Source of the DNA: Hyphomicrobiales bacterium
Lineage (GTDB): Bacteria; Pseudomonadota; Alphaproteobacteria; Rhizobiales; Rhizobiaceae
DNA length: 64,000 nucleotides
Assembly (NCBI GenBank): GCA_900470155.1
Contig: UBZT01000014.1
Location: 147,522-211,521 of the forward strand
Reading direction: 5' to 3'
Positions 8,401-16,972 of the stretch are shown here, piece after piece (the stretch's first letter is position 1; each line of letters begins with the position of its first letter). The notes under the pieces were generated by a model. That model saw only the letters and a program-made list of their open reading frames with translations. It did no database searches and was not told the origin of the DNA. Made by a program: the position numbers and the translations under genes.

Positions 8401-9579
8401 TCAAATCCCCTTAAGGGCCTGAGCGAAATCCTCGAGCAGGTCGGTGGTGTCCTCGATGCCGCAGGACAGACGCACGGTGCCGCCCGACATGCCGAGTTCC
8501 GCGCGGGCCTCGTCGCTCAGGTTCTTGTGCGTCGTGGTTGCCGGATGAGTGATCAGGCTCTTGGCATCGCCGAGATTGTTGGAGATCTTCACGATATCGA
8601 GCGCGTTCTGCAGCTTGAAGGCCGCATCCTTGCCGCCCTTCATCTCGAAGCACACCAGCGTCGAGCCGCCGCTCATCTGCTTGGCGACAAGGTCGGCCTG
8701 CGGATGGTCGGCGCGACCCGGATAGATAACCTTGGCAACAGAACCCTGTTCGGCGAGGAAATCGGCAATTGCCGCAGCATTCGCCGTCTGCTGACGAACG
8801 CGCAGCGGCAGGGTCTCGATGCCCTTCAAAAGCGTCCAGGCGTTGAACGGCGACATGGCCGGGCCGGTATGGCGGAAATAGTCCTGCAGGTTCTCGGTGA
8901 TCCATTCCTTGTCGGACAGAACCACGCCACCGAGGCAGCGTCCCTGGCCGTCGATATGCTTGGTCGCCGAATAGACGACGATATGCGCGCCGAGTTCGAG
9001 CGGCTTCTGGAACAGCGGCGTGGCAAACACATTGTCGACGATCAGCTTGGCGCCGATCTGGTTGGCCAGTTTGGCAACGCCGGCAATGTCGACCACTTCC
9101 AGCGTCGGATTGGTCGGGCTTTCGAGGAACATCACCTTGGTATTGGGGCGGATCGCCGCTTCCCAATTGGCGAGATCGCGGCCATCGACCAGCGTGAACT
9201 CGACGCCGTAGCGCGGCGCCAGTGTCTCGATGATGTAGCGGCATGAGCCGAACAGGGCGCGCGCGGCAACGATATGGTCGCCAGCCTTGACTTGGCAGAG
9301 AATGGCCGCGGAAACGGCCGCCATGCCCGATGCCGTGGCGCGCGCGTCTTCGGCGCCTTCCAGCATGCACATGCGCTTTTCGAACATGTCATTGGTCGGG
9401 CTGCCATAGCGGGCATAGATGAAACCGTCGGTCTCGCCCTTGAAGCGGGCTTCGGCCGCTTCCGAGCTGTCATAGACGAAGCCCTGGGTCAGATAGATCG
9501 CCTCCGAGGTTTCGCCATACTGCGAGCGCAGTGTGCCACCATGGACGAGTTGGGTTGCCGGGCGCCAGTTCTTGCTCAT
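8401..9579 (-). CDS. metZ: O-succinylhomoserine sulfhydrylase
   Basis: PLP enzyme of the Cys/Met-metabolism family that makes homocysteine directly from O-succinylhomoserine and sulfide. The 392-residue protein shows the PLP-lysine block SATKHIDGQG with Lys207, the substrate motif YARYGSPTNDMFE, and FLESPTNPTLEVVD. The metZ-type motif and the SAM-II riboswitch upstream distinguish it from metB/metC relatives. Expression is predicted to fall when S-adenosylmethionine is plentiful, through the leader at 9600-9697. Confidence 0.93.
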   Translation of the reverse strand: MSKNWRPATQLVHGGTLRSQYGETSEAIYLTQGFVYDSSEAAEARFKGETDGFIYARYGSPTNDMFEKRMCMLEGAEDARATASGMAAVSAAILCQVKAGDHIVAARALFGSCRYIIETLAPRYGVEFTLVDGRDLANWEAAIRPNTKVMFLESPTNPTLEVVDIAGVAKLANQIGAKLIVDNVFATPLFQKPLELGAHIVVYSATKHIDGQGRCLGGVVLSDKEWITENLQDYFRHTGPAMSPFNAWTLLKGIETLPLRVRQQTANAAAIADFLAEQGSVAKVIYPGRADHPQADLVAKQMSGGSTLVCFEMKGGKDAAFKLQNALDIVKISNNLGDAKSLITHPATTTHKNLSDEARAELGMSGGTVRLSCGIEDTTDLLEDFAQALKGI

Positions 9580-9599
9580 GTCAGTGCCTTTTCAAACAC

Positions 9600-9645
9600 A
9601 AAAAAACCGGTCGCGAAGACGGACCGGTTTACAAGTAACCCGGTC
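9600..9645 (-). terminator. metZ attenuator: terminator with competing antiterminator
   Basis: Minus-strand RNA: ACCGGTC (9628-9622) pairs with GACCGGT (9612-9606), followed by seven U (9606-9600), giving an intrinsic terminator 21 bases before metZ. The same ACCGGTC can pair instead with an upstream GACCGG (9645-9640), which directly follows the aptamer. The two folds exclude each other, as expected of a riboswitch expression platform. Confidence 0.8.
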
Positions 9646-9697
9646 TATTTAGCCATTTGTTTAACGTGGCTGCAAGCCGACCGGCCAAATCACCACG
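9645..9697 (-). ncRNA. SAM-II riboswitch aptamer of metZ
   Basis: Minus-strand sequence has the SAM-II (metA/metZ) core in order: CGTGGTGATTTG, a short GGCCGGTCGGC loop segment, TTGCAGCCACG, TTAAACAAATGG, CTAAA. CGTGG and CCACG form P1, and the ATTTG segment can make the pseudoknot with CAAAT. The class is known to bind S-adenosylmethionine in alphaproteobacteria. It begins a few bases after the predicted transcription start and runs straight into the attenuator. Confidence 0.9.
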
Positions 9698-9707
9698 GGA
9701 TAAGCTT

Positions 9708-9736
9708 GCCATACGCCGAAGCTGGACTTGCGTCAA
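9708..9736 (-). promoter_or_regulatory. metZ promoter
   Basis: Minus strand: TTGACG (9736-9731), a 17-base spacer, TATGGC (9713-9708). The predicted start near 9701 is just ahead of the SAM-II aptamer, so promoter and riboswitch fit together. Confidence 0.65.
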
Positions 9737-9779
9737 TTCCTCGGGTTTGGTTTTGTCGGCCCCAAACAGGATAGAGAAA

Positions 9780-10877
9780 ATGAGCAGTAAACCCGGGATA
9801 TTGTCGGATCGCGCCATCGGCACGCTGTTTGGCACCGAGCGGCTGAAAAGCGAGGTCATGCTGGATCACGATCAGATCCAGCCGGCAAGTCTGGACCTGC
9901 GCCTCGGCGGCAAGGCGATCCGTGTGCGCGCCAGCTTCATGCCGGGCCGTGGCCATACCGTGGCCGACAAGCTCGAACGCCTGACCCTGCACGAGATCGA
10001 TCTGGAAAATGGCGCCGTGCTCGAGACCGGCTGCGTCTATATCGTGCCGCTGATGGAAAGCCTCGACCTGCCGGCCGAAATCTCCGCTTCCGCCAATCCG
10101 AAGAGTTCGACCGGCCGCCTCGATATCTTCACCCGTGTCATGGTCGATTATGCCCAGGAATTCGACAAGGTGCCGGCCGGCTACAAGGGGCCGCTCTATC
10201 TCGAAATCTCGCCGCGCACCTTCCCGATCATCGTCCGTCGCGGTTCGCGCCTGTCGCAGATCCGGTTCCGTGTCGGCCATGCCCTGCTCGGTGAAAGCGA
10301 ACTGCTCGACCTGCACAAAGCCGACACGCTGGTCGCCAGCGACATGCCGAATGTCTCGGGCGGCGGCATTGCCCTGTCGATCGACCTCAAGGGCTCCGGC
10401 CCGCAGGGCCTGATCGGGTATCGCGGCAAGCACCATACCTCGGTGATCGACGTCGATCTCAAGGGCGCCCATGAAGTCCTCGATTTCTGGGAACCGCTCT
10501 ACAGCCGCGGCGCCGACGAACTGATCCTCGATCCGGACGAGTTCTACATCCTCGTCTCCAACGAAGCCGTGCATGTGCCGCCGCTCTATGCCGCGGAAAT
10601 GACGCCCTACGACCCCCTGGTCGGCGAGTTCCGCGTCCACTACGCCGGCTTCTTCGATCCGGGCTTCGGCCATGCGCCCGCCGGCGGCTCCGGCAGCCGC
10701 GCGGTTCTCGAAGTGCGCAGCCACGAGGTCCCCTTCATCCTCGAGCACGGCCAGGTCATCGGCCGCCTGGTCTATGAACACATGCAGGAACGCCCCGAAG
10801 GCCTCTACGGCACGGGCCTCGGTTCCAACTACCAGGCGCAGGGGCTCAAGCTCTCGAAACACTTCCGCCTTCCATAA
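9780..10877 (+). CDS. dcd: 2'-deoxycytidine 5'-triphosphate deaminase, long two-domain form
   Basis: Makes dUTP from dCTP for thymidylate synthesis. The product is 365 residues, about twice the enterobacterial Dcd, and appears to contain two dUTPase-like folds: the first half with IQPASLDLRLG and NPKSSTGRLD, the second with RGADELILDPDEFYILVSNEAVHVP and a Ser-Gly-Ser-Arg block. This long form is usual in rhizobia. The start at 9780 gives MSSKPGILSDRAIG; the earlier in-frame start at 9657 would overlap the metZ riboswitch region. The gene is divergent from metZ. Confidence 0.88.
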   Translation: MSSKPGILSDRAIGTLFGTERLKSEVMLDHDQIQPASLDLRLGGKAIRVRASFMPGRGHTVADKLERLTLHEIDLENGAVLETGCVYIVPLMESLDLPAEISASANPKSSTGRLDIFTRVMVDYAQEFDKVPAGYKGPLYLEISPRTFPIIVRRGSRLSQIRFRVGHALLGESELLDLHKADTLVASDMPNVSGGGIALSIDLKGSGPQGLIGYRGKHHTSVIDVDLKGAHEVLDFWEPLYSRGADELILDPDEFYILVSNEAVHVPPLYAAEMTPYDPLVGEFRVHYAGFFDPGFGHAPAGGSGSRAVLEVRSHEVPFILEHGQVIGRLVYEHMQERPEGLYGTGLGSNYQAQGLKLSKHFRLP

Positions 10878-10896
10878 GGCGCACCGTTTCCGAACG

Positions 10897-10918
10897 GCCG
10901 GCGCTTGACAGCGCCGGC
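10897..10918 (+). terminator. GC hairpin after dcd
   Basis: GCCGGCGC and GCGCCGGC form a perfect 8-pair stem with loop TTGACA. There is no T-run. It may stop dcd transcription weakly. The loop is itself a perfect -35 box ahead of the tRNA gene. Confidence 0.4.
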
Positions 10919-10943
10919 GATCTGTTGGATTCCTCCCCCTGTC

Positions 10944-11017
10944 GCGGGTGTAGCTCAATGGTAGAGCAGCAGCTTCCCAAGCTGAATACGAGGGTTCGAT
11001 TCCCTTCACCCGCTCCA
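10944..11017 (+). tRNA. tRNA-Gly (anticodon CCC)
   Basis: Full cloverleaf: acceptor GCGGGTG/CACCCGC, D-arm GCTC-AATGGTA-GAGC, anticodon loop TTCCCAA, T-arm AGGG-TTCGATT-CCCT, and encoded CCA at 11015-11017. Anticodon CCC reads GGG codons. The anticodon stem closes with four pairs plus a G-A end mismatch. A perfect TTGACA lies 34 bases upstream. Confidence 0.95.
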
Positions 11018-11134
11018 GTCCGCTCTCCCTCATATTTCTGCTCGACACTGTGTCACCCTTTGACCATGGCAACAGTCGTTCCACTGTCTGCATTTTGATG
11101 TATGCAACGTCATGGAGACACGAAGAGAGAAACC

Positions 11135-12694
11135 ATGACCAGCGGCCTGCACCACATCACCGCCATCACCCGCAAGATCCAGGCGAATGTCGATTTTTAT
11201 CTCGGCTTTCTTGGGCTTCGGCTGGTCAAACGCACCGGCGGTTTCGAGGATGCGGCCCAGCTTCATCTGTTCTACGGCGATGCGACGGCCAGTGCCGGCT
11301 CGCTGGTCTCGTTCCTTGCCTGGGAGGACGGAGCGCACGGACGAGTCGGCCATGGCGCGCCCAGCGAGATCTCCTTTGCCATCGAGCCGTCGGCCATCGG
11401 CTTCTGGCTGACACGGGCGCTGCAGTTCGGCATCAAGGCGTCGGGTCCGTCGCTCGAATTCGGCGAGCCGGTGCTGCGCCTGACCGATCCCGACGGCATC
11501 ATCGTCAAGCTGGTAGGTGTCAGTGGCCTGATCCTCGGCAAACCCTGGCTTGCCCCCGGCATTTCTGCGGATGAAGCCATCATCGGCCTGCGCGGCGCCA
11601 CGCTGCTGTCGGAGCATCCGGCGCATACCTCAGGTTTTCTGATCCGCCACGGCGATTTCGCCGAAAGCGGCAGCGACGGCGCCGTCACCCGTCTGATCTC
11701 CGGCTCAGGCCAGATCATCGATATCCGCGATGCCACGGGCTTCTGGCCGGCCATTCCCGGTACGGGCATGATCGATCACATTGCGCTGCGTTTGCCCGAT
11801 CAGGCCGATGTCGACCGGCAGGCTGGCAGGCTGGTCACCGAAGGCCATAGCAATATCAATGTGCATGACCGCAAATATTTCTATTCGCTGTATGTGCGCG
11901 AACCCGCCGGCAGCCTGATCGAACTTGCCAGCGATGGTCCCGGTTTCGACATTGACGAACCGATCGACCGTCTCGGCGAACAGCTGTTCATCCCCGCGCA
12001 TTTCAAGCTGGCAGCTGACGACATCACGCCGATGCTGCCGCAATTCGGCCTGCCCGGCGAACCACGTTTCATCTATCGCGATCTGCCCTTCATCCATCGT
12101 GTTCACGAGCCGGAGACGGCCGACGGATCGACGTTGATCCTCTTGCATGGCACGGGCGGCAACGAGGCCGATCTGCTGCCCCTCGGCCGCAAGCTTGGCC
12201 CGGATGCGCTTCTGATCGGTCTGCGCGGCCGCTCCACCGAAGAAGGCGTCGCCCGCTTCTTCCGACGTTTCTCCGAGCTTACCTTCGACCAGAAGGATAT
12301 CCGCTCGGAAGCCGAAGCCTTGTCCGCCTTTGTTGACGACGCGGTGCCTGCCTATGGTCTCGACACGCAGAAGCTCGCCTTTGTCGGTTATTCGAATGGC
12401 GCCAATATGCTGGCCGCCGCCATGCTGCTTCACCCGGGCATGGCGACCACGGCCGTCCTTCTGCGCCCCATGCGGGTGCTGGAGCAAACGCCGGACGTCG
12501 ACCTGTCCGGCAGTCGCGTGCTGATCGTCGCCGGGAACGATGATCCCTACGGCGACCTTGCGCTGCCGCTCGCAGAGCAGTTGCGCTCGGCCGGTGCCGA
12601 GGTGACCCATCGTGTCATCCCGGCGGGCCACGCGATCGCCACCGCCGATATCGATGTCGCCCGGGAGTGGCTGGCGGACACCGCGCAGGCCTGA
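11135..12694 (+). CDS. VOC dioxygenase fused to an alpha/beta hydrolase (MhqO-MhqD-like)
   Basis: A 519-residue two-part enzyme. Residues 1-300 form a tandem vicinal-oxygen-chelate domain like ring-cleaving dioxygenases of the MhqO type; likely metal ligands are His6 or His7 (GLHHITAI), His215 (IDHIALRLP) and Glu263 (GSLIELA). Residues about 330-519 form a phospholipase/carboxylesterase-type hydrolase with LLHGTGGNEADL, nucleophile Ser420 in GYSNGANM, an acid in GNDDPYGD and His in PAGHAIA. In Bacillus the counterparts mhqO and mhqD are separate genes induced by quinones. Quinone or catechol detoxification is inferred. ATG 11135 was chosen over 11102 for its purine-rich ribosome site. Confidence 0.85.
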   Translation: MTSGLHHITAITRKIQANVDFYLGFLGLRLVKRTGGFEDAAQLHLFYGDATASAGSLVSFLAWEDGAHGRVGHGAPSEISFAIEPSAIGFWLTRALQFGIKASGPSLEFGEPVLRLTDPDGIIVKLVGVSGLILGKPWLAPGISADEAIIGLRGATLLSEHPAHTSGFLIRHGDFAESGSDGAVTRLISGSGQIIDIRDATGFWPAIPGTGMIDHIALRLPDQADVDRQAGRLVTEGHSNINVHDRKYFYSLYVREPAGSLIELASDGPGFDIDEPIDRLGEQLFIPAHFKLAADDITPMLPQFGLPGEPRFIYRDLPFIHRVHEPETADGSTLILLHGTGGNEADLLPLGRKLGPDALLIGLRGRSTEEGVARFFRRFSELTFDQKDIRSEAEALSAFVDDAVPAYGLDTQKLAFVGYSNGANMLAAAMLLHPGMATTAVLLRPMRVLEQTPDVDLSGSRVLIVAGNDDPYGDLALPLAEQLRSAGAEVTHRVIPAGHAIATADIDVAREWLADTAQA

Positions 12695-12746
12695 ACCTGT
12701 CGGTTCCGGTGCAACGCATTGACCCGCCCGTCGATGCGCAAGCTGA

Positions 12747-14720
12747 TCATGTCGCCAAAACCGCGTCATGTCCGCCGATCCGGTCACTCGCGACAGCGAC
12801 CCGTGAAGGCAGATGCGGCGTCTTGCTCCAGTAGAACGGCTTCAGGCGGAGTTCGATGACCGCTTTCCAGGCCGCGAGCGAGATCGCCATCCAGTAGACG
12901 GGAATATACAGCCAGCAGCGTCCCAGGCTGTTTTTCTCGCGCTGGCTCATCGGCACCGAGCCGGTGACATAAAACACGGCGTAGCTGCCGAATATGTTGA
13001 GCATGTCGATCACCAGCATGACCACGGTGAAGGTCGAGCTGTCGGGTGTCGGCGATTGCAGCATCGACAGCGCCGAGACGGCGATGAAGCTGAGCAGGGC
13101 CGGGTGGCTGAGCGACGAGATCAGCATGCCGCCGATCAAGAGCTGGAAGACCAGAAAGGGCAGCGGCCGCATCTCCCGCATCGTCCGGGTCGGATTGCGC
13201 ATCAGCACCAGCCAGGTTTGCAGCCAGCCCTTGTACCAGCGCGTCCTTTGTCCGAGCCACACGGGAAACCGCGTAGGCGCATCTTCCAGTGTCGGCAGTG
13301 TCAGGGTGGACACCGCGTAGCCCATCCTGTTCAGTCGCATGCCGAGATCGGCATCCTCGGTGACGTTGAACGGATCCCAACCACCGGCGCCGGTCAGCAC
13401 TGCCGTGCGGAAATGGTTCGACGTGCCGCCGAGTGGCAGCGGCATGCGGTAGAAGCCGAGTGCCGGCAGCAGGCGGCGAAACAGGGCCGCATATTCCAGC
13501 GCGAAGATCGCGCTCAGCCAGCTGTCAGCCCCGTTGGCGATCACCAGCGGTGATTGCAGACAGGCAAGCTTGCCCGAGCTCAGGCGGAAACGGTGATAGG
13601 CTTCCCGCAACTGCTGCGGATGCGGCCGGTCCTCGGCATCGTAGATCGTGACGAATTCGCCCCGCGCCCCGGCCAGCGCATAGGTCAGTGCCTTGGGCTT
13701 GGTGCGCGGCTGCATAGCGGGCACTTCCACTACCTCGATATGCGGCGCCGGTCGCGCCATGGCGATTGCGTCGAGTGTTTCGCGGTCATCCGCCTCGCAG
13801 ACAAGCTTGATATCGAGCCGAGTTCGCGGCCAGTCGATGTCCTCCAGCGCCCGGATCAATTGCGGCACCACCGCTGCCTCGCGATAGATCGCCACCATCA
13901 CCGTATAGATTGGTAATGCCGTGTCGGCGCTTTCGAGCAGCATGTGGTCGTCAGTCTTGCGTCGGCTGCTATGCAGCAGCACGGCGAACCGCAGGATCAG
14001 CGCTCCAAAATGAAAGGAGGACAGGATCACATGTAGGGTGGTCAGCATGAATTGCGGCACTAAAAACAGCAGCATCAGCAGCCAGCCGATGACCAGGCCG
14101 GCTGAAAAGCCCTGGTCGCCGGTCACAACGGTGCGGGCCGACAGGGGCTGCGTGTTCTGGAACAGCTGCTGGACCGCCACCCGGCCGCGTCGCTCTTCAC
14201 CCGCCTTCCACACGGCCTTGCGAATGGCCGATGGCGTTGTGATCACCAGCGCCTCGCCGGCCTCGGCGCTGCGCCGGACCCGTGCTGCCAGGCCTTCGAT
14301 ATGCGTGATCTTCGGCGCGATCGCGATCACCGGCGGCCGGGCATTGGAATGCAGCCGCACGATGGTCGGCTCCTTCAATTGGCTGTCCAGTGCGGTGCAG
14401 TCGGAGATCCGCTCCGCCGGGAGGTCTGGCAGAAAGGCCAGTCCGGCCATGCGGGCCAGACCGCCGTAATAGGCTTCCTCGTCCACTGCGCCGGAGGCGA
14501 GCAGTTCCGCCTCGATCGTGGTGTCGACCATGGCAGCGCGCTGCGCCATGCGGGCAATCAGCGGCTTGGAGATGCCGAGTGTCTTCAGCAGAAGCGCTTC
14601 ATGCCGAAGCGCTGCATAACGCTTCGCCCGCGCCGCGCTGACTGCGCGTCGCTCTGAATGGACCGTGTCTGGCAACCGGTGCGCGGCAAGCCGCGCAAAC
14701 CCATATTCCCTCGTCCACAT
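12747..14720 (-). CDS. Membrane glycosyltransferase family 2, NfrB-like with N-terminal MshEN-like domain
   Basis: Processive-type GT2 enzyme in the inner membrane, 657 residues. After an N-terminal domain (about 40-190) resembling the GspE/MshEN N-terminal fold (MAQRAAMVDTTIEAELLASG, then GLARMAGLAFLP), two membrane helices follow, then the catalytic domain with VCEADDRE, DAEDRPHP, TEDADLG and QRTRWYKGW, and several C-terminal helices. The D, D, D, QxxRW set is complete. The architecture recalls NfrB, whose MshEN domain binds cyclic-di-GMP; the sugar product is unknown. ATG 14720 is used; a GTG at 14738 is possible. Confidence 0.82.
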   Translation of the reverse strand: MWTREYGFARLAAHRLPDTVHSERRAVSAARAKRYAALRHEALLLKTLGISKPLIARMAQRAAMVDTTIEAELLASGAVDEEAYYGGLARMAGLAFLPDLPAERISDCTALDSQLKEPTIVRLHSNARPPVIAIAPKITHIEGLAARVRRSAEAGEALVITTPSAIRKAVWKAGEERRGRVAVQQLFQNTQPLSARTVVTGDQGFSAGLVIGWLLMLLFLVPQFMLTTLHVILSSFHFGALILRFAVLLHSSRRKTDDHMLLESADTALPIYTVMVAIYREAAVVPQLIRALEDIDWPRTRLDIKLVCEADDRETLDAIAMARPAPHIEVVEVPAMQPRTKPKALTYALAGARGEFVTIYDAEDRPHPQQLREAYHRFRLSSGKLACLQSPLVIANGADSWLSAIFALEYAALFRRLLPALGFYRMPLPLGGTSNHFRTAVLTGAGGWDPFNVTEDADLGMRLNRMGYAVSTLTLPTLEDAPTRFPVWLGQRTRWYKGWLQTWLVLMRNPTRTMREMRPLPFLVFQLLIGGMLISSLSHPALLSFIAVSALSMLQSPTPDSSTFTVVMLVIDMLNIFGSYAVFYVTGSVPMSQREKNSLGRCWLYIPVYWMAISLAAWKAVIELRLKPFYWSKTPHLPSRVAVASDRIGGHDAVLAT

Positions 14721-14772
14721 GAACCTGATACACGTCACCGACCCCAGATGACGTCCCCAATGACCCCGGTAT

Positions 14773-15690
14773 GTGATGATACGGATACGCGCAGAAGTTA
14801 CATCCCTAGATTTATACGGGTTGTGTTCCCGGCTCTGTCGATTTTCCCTGCTGGTGTTCGTCTTGCTGGCCGCGCCCGCCCAGGCACAGGGGCTCGCCGG
14901 ACAAGTTCAAATCGATGCGGCGGGCGATCTGCCTGTGCTTTTCGATGCTCGCGAACGGCTGGCGCGGCCGGACGTCAGCGAGATCCTGCGCCTGCGTTTC
15001 CTGACCACCACGGATTTTCCGCCCTTCAATTTCACCGACCAGACCGGCCGTCTTGCCGGTTTCCATATCGATCTTGCCCGGGCCCTGTGCGCCGAACTCG
15101 GCATGGAGGCGAAATGCCAGATCCAGGCGCTTCCCTACGCACAGTTGCAGGATGCGCTTGAGGCGGGGCAGGGGGATGCGGTTCTGGCCGGCGTTGCGGT
15201 CACGGCCGCGTTGCGCCAGCGCTTCGTCTTCAGTCGGCCCTACATGCTTTTGCCGGCTCGCTTCATTCGGCATCGCGAGACGCAGTTGCCGGGAGGCGAT
15301 GCCGCGGCCCTGTTCGATCGTCCGGTGGGCGTGATCGCCGGAACGGCGCATGAGACGATGCTGAAAGCGTTCTTTCCCGACATCAAGCCCGTGACCTTCG
15401 AAACCCGCGAGACGCTGCTTGCGGCGCTCAAGGATCGCAAGGTCGATGCCGCCTTCGCCGATGCCCTTCAGCTGTCCTTCTGGACGCAAAGCCCGGCTGC
15501 CGCCAATTGCTGCAGGCTGTTTGACGGACCCTATCTCTCGGAGAGATTTCTCGGTGAGGGCATGACCATCATGCTTGGCCCACAGGGCGGCACGCTGGCA
15601 ACCGCGCTCGACAGCGCCCTGGCAGCCCTGTCGCGCAATGGCCGGCTGGAGGAAATCTATCTGCGCTATTTCCCCTCGGGCCTGTACTGA
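14773..15690 (+). CDS. Periplasmic substrate-binding protein, type 2 (family 3 ABC type)
   Basis: Extracytoplasmic solute-binding protein of the amino-acid (PBP family 3) type, 305 residues. It has a long positive N-region and signal peptide ending APAQA, then the domain start LRLRFLTTTDFPPFNFTDQTGRLAGFHIDLARALC, and the family ending NGRLEEIYLRYFP. No permease or ATPase is adjacent, so it may serve a distant transporter or act as a sensor. It is divergent from the glycosyltransferase with only about 50 bases between them. The start is GTG 14773 or ATG 14776. Confidence 0.85.
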   Translation: MMIRIRAEVTSLDLYGLCSRLCRFSLLVFVLLAAPAQAQGLAGQVQIDAAGDLPVLFDARERLARPDVSEILRLRFLTTTDFPPFNFTDQTGRLAGFHIDLARALCAELGMEAKCQIQALPYAQLQDALEAGQGDAVLAGVAVTAALRQRFVFSRPYMLLPARFIRHRETQLPGGDAAALFDRPVGVIAGTAHETMLKAFFPDIKPVTFETRETLLAALKDRKVDAAFADALQLSFWTQSPAAANCCRLFDGPYLSERFLGEGMTIMLGPQGGTLATALDSALAALSRNGRLEEIYLRYFPSGLY

Positions 15691-15730
15691 TCTCGGGCGA
15701 AATCGGGCCGCTGAAATCAGCCGACTGTCG

Positions 15731-16144
15731 TCAGATCGCGCGATACCGCACCGCCGCGCTGCGCTCCAGTGACGCGCATACCAGCTTGTCGAGCTTGAGG
15801 CGGCTGCGCAGCAGTTCGAGCAGCCGTATTTCTTCCGTCCGGATCGCAAGATCCACGGCAGCGATCTCCACGGCGAGCGCATAGGCCGTCTCGTACAGCC
15901 GCTCCGGCAAGGCGTCGCGAATGATCTCGAGCGCAATATCCAGCCCTTCGGCCCCATTCAGGATCTCGGCGCAACGCTGCGAAACCTCGATCAGTCGATC
16001 CTTGTCGAACGCGGCGAAGACCGGAAGAATGTCGATCAACTGGCCGATCCGGCGCAGCTCCTTTTCCGCCATGGCGTTGTCGACGGCTGAAGCCATCACC
16101 ATGACAAAGATGAGCGCTTCTTCGGAAGTGACGTGGTTTTGCAT
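15731..16144 (-). CDS. TerB-family (tellurite resistance-like) protein
   Basis: A 137-residue all-helical protein of the TerB/DjlA-N type, probably cytoplasmic. It has the acidic metal-site-like patterns SAVDNAMAEKEL and AVDLAIRTEEIRLLELL separated by about 75 residues, the hallmark of the fold. TerB-like proteins bind divalent metals; the cellular role here is unknown. ATG 16144 is preferred to an in-frame TTG at 16201. It is followed in the same direction by no other gene; the SNase-like gene lies upstream. Confidence 0.8.
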   Translation of the reverse strand: MQNHVTSEEALIFVMVMASAVDNAMAEKELRRIGQLIDILPVFAAFDKDRLIEVSQRCAEILNGAEGLDIALEIIRDALPERLYETAYALAVEIAAVDLAIRTEEIRLLELLRSRLKLDKLVCASLERSAAVRYRAI

Positions 16145-16264
16145 GAAGTCAGGATCCTGATTGATTTCGCCAAGAATGGTGACTGTGGTGCCCGCTTTCA
16201 AGGCGACGTAGACGATTGCGCCTGAGACCGCCGCCGTGCTTGCGGATCCGCGGCCGGCTTTTTT

Positions 16265-16960
16265 TTATCGCACCGAACTGCCAAACAATCCTATGCCGTC
16301 GGCGCGCGCCTGTTCGGTGAGCCCGGCAAGCCCCGAGCCTGCGCGCGCCTCCGCCCAGCCATGCCTGGCAAGCCAGGTCGAGACATCCATCGTGCCGACC
16401 CAGCAGCGCGTCACGATTTCGCCCACCCAGTGTTCGTCGCTTGTTTCGCAGGCCAGCGACCGATTGCGCAGCAACTGCCGCTGTTGGGTGCGCGCCACCA
16501 TGCCGCATGGCCATTCCCCGTCCGCCGCTGCCGAACATGTACGCTCAAGCGCCGTTGCCTCAAGATCGGCCAGCCGAACGCGCTGATCGTCGCCGAAGGC
16601 AACGATGCCCGCCTGCAGCGATACCGGCCGTGGCAGCAGCACCACTTGCGGCCTGGCCGGAACGCGTTTTTCGCCGAGCGGCTCTCGGGGCGCGATACGT
16701 TCGAGGTTTTCGGCGTTGGCAATAGCCGGCGAGGCAAAGACCTCCGGTGCGATCGGCCTGACGGTACGGCTCTCGACCTGCGGTTCGACGATTGTCTCGA
16801 CCTCGGGCAGGCCCAGTTCCGAAGGATCCGGCACATCCATGTCTTCGACGTCATAGTCGACCGGTTCATCACGCAGCGCCTGGCCGGCAGAGGCAACCAG
16901 GAATCCCCATATCAGCAGTCCGGCCAGGCCGACGGCGAAGGTCATTGCGTTTCGACGCAT
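16265..16960 (-). CDS. Membrane-anchored SNase-like (thermonuclease-fold) protein, probably degenerate
   Basis: A 231-residue protein with an N-terminal membrane anchor (residues 5-27), an acidic proline-rich linker (about 30-100), and a C-terminal domain resembling staphylococcal nuclease (VRLADLEA and CWVGTMDVSTWLARHGWAEAR). The usual catalytic Arg/Glu motifs (GIDAPE and YGR) are not recognisable, so it may bind rather than cut. Four Cys in the domain suggest disulfides outside the membrane. It begins 12 bases after the S24 regulator gene ends. Confidence 0.7.
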   Translation of the reverse strand: MRRNAMTFAVGLAGLLIWGFLVASAGQALRDEPVDYDVEDMDVPDPSELGLPEVETIVEPQVESRTVRPIAPEVFASPAIANAENLERIAPREPLGEKRVPARPQVVLLPRPVSLQAGIVAFGDDQRVRLADLEATALERTCSAAADGEWPCGMVARTQQRQLLRNRSLACETSDEHWVGEIVTRCWVGTMDVSTWLARHGWAEARAGSGLAGLTEQARADGIGLFGSSVR

Positions 16961-16972
16961 AGGTGCGTTTTC

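Noticed and set aside
9657..9779. Upstream extension of dcd
   Set aside because: It would translate through the metZ riboswitch and promoter, and the added residues do not resemble Dcd.
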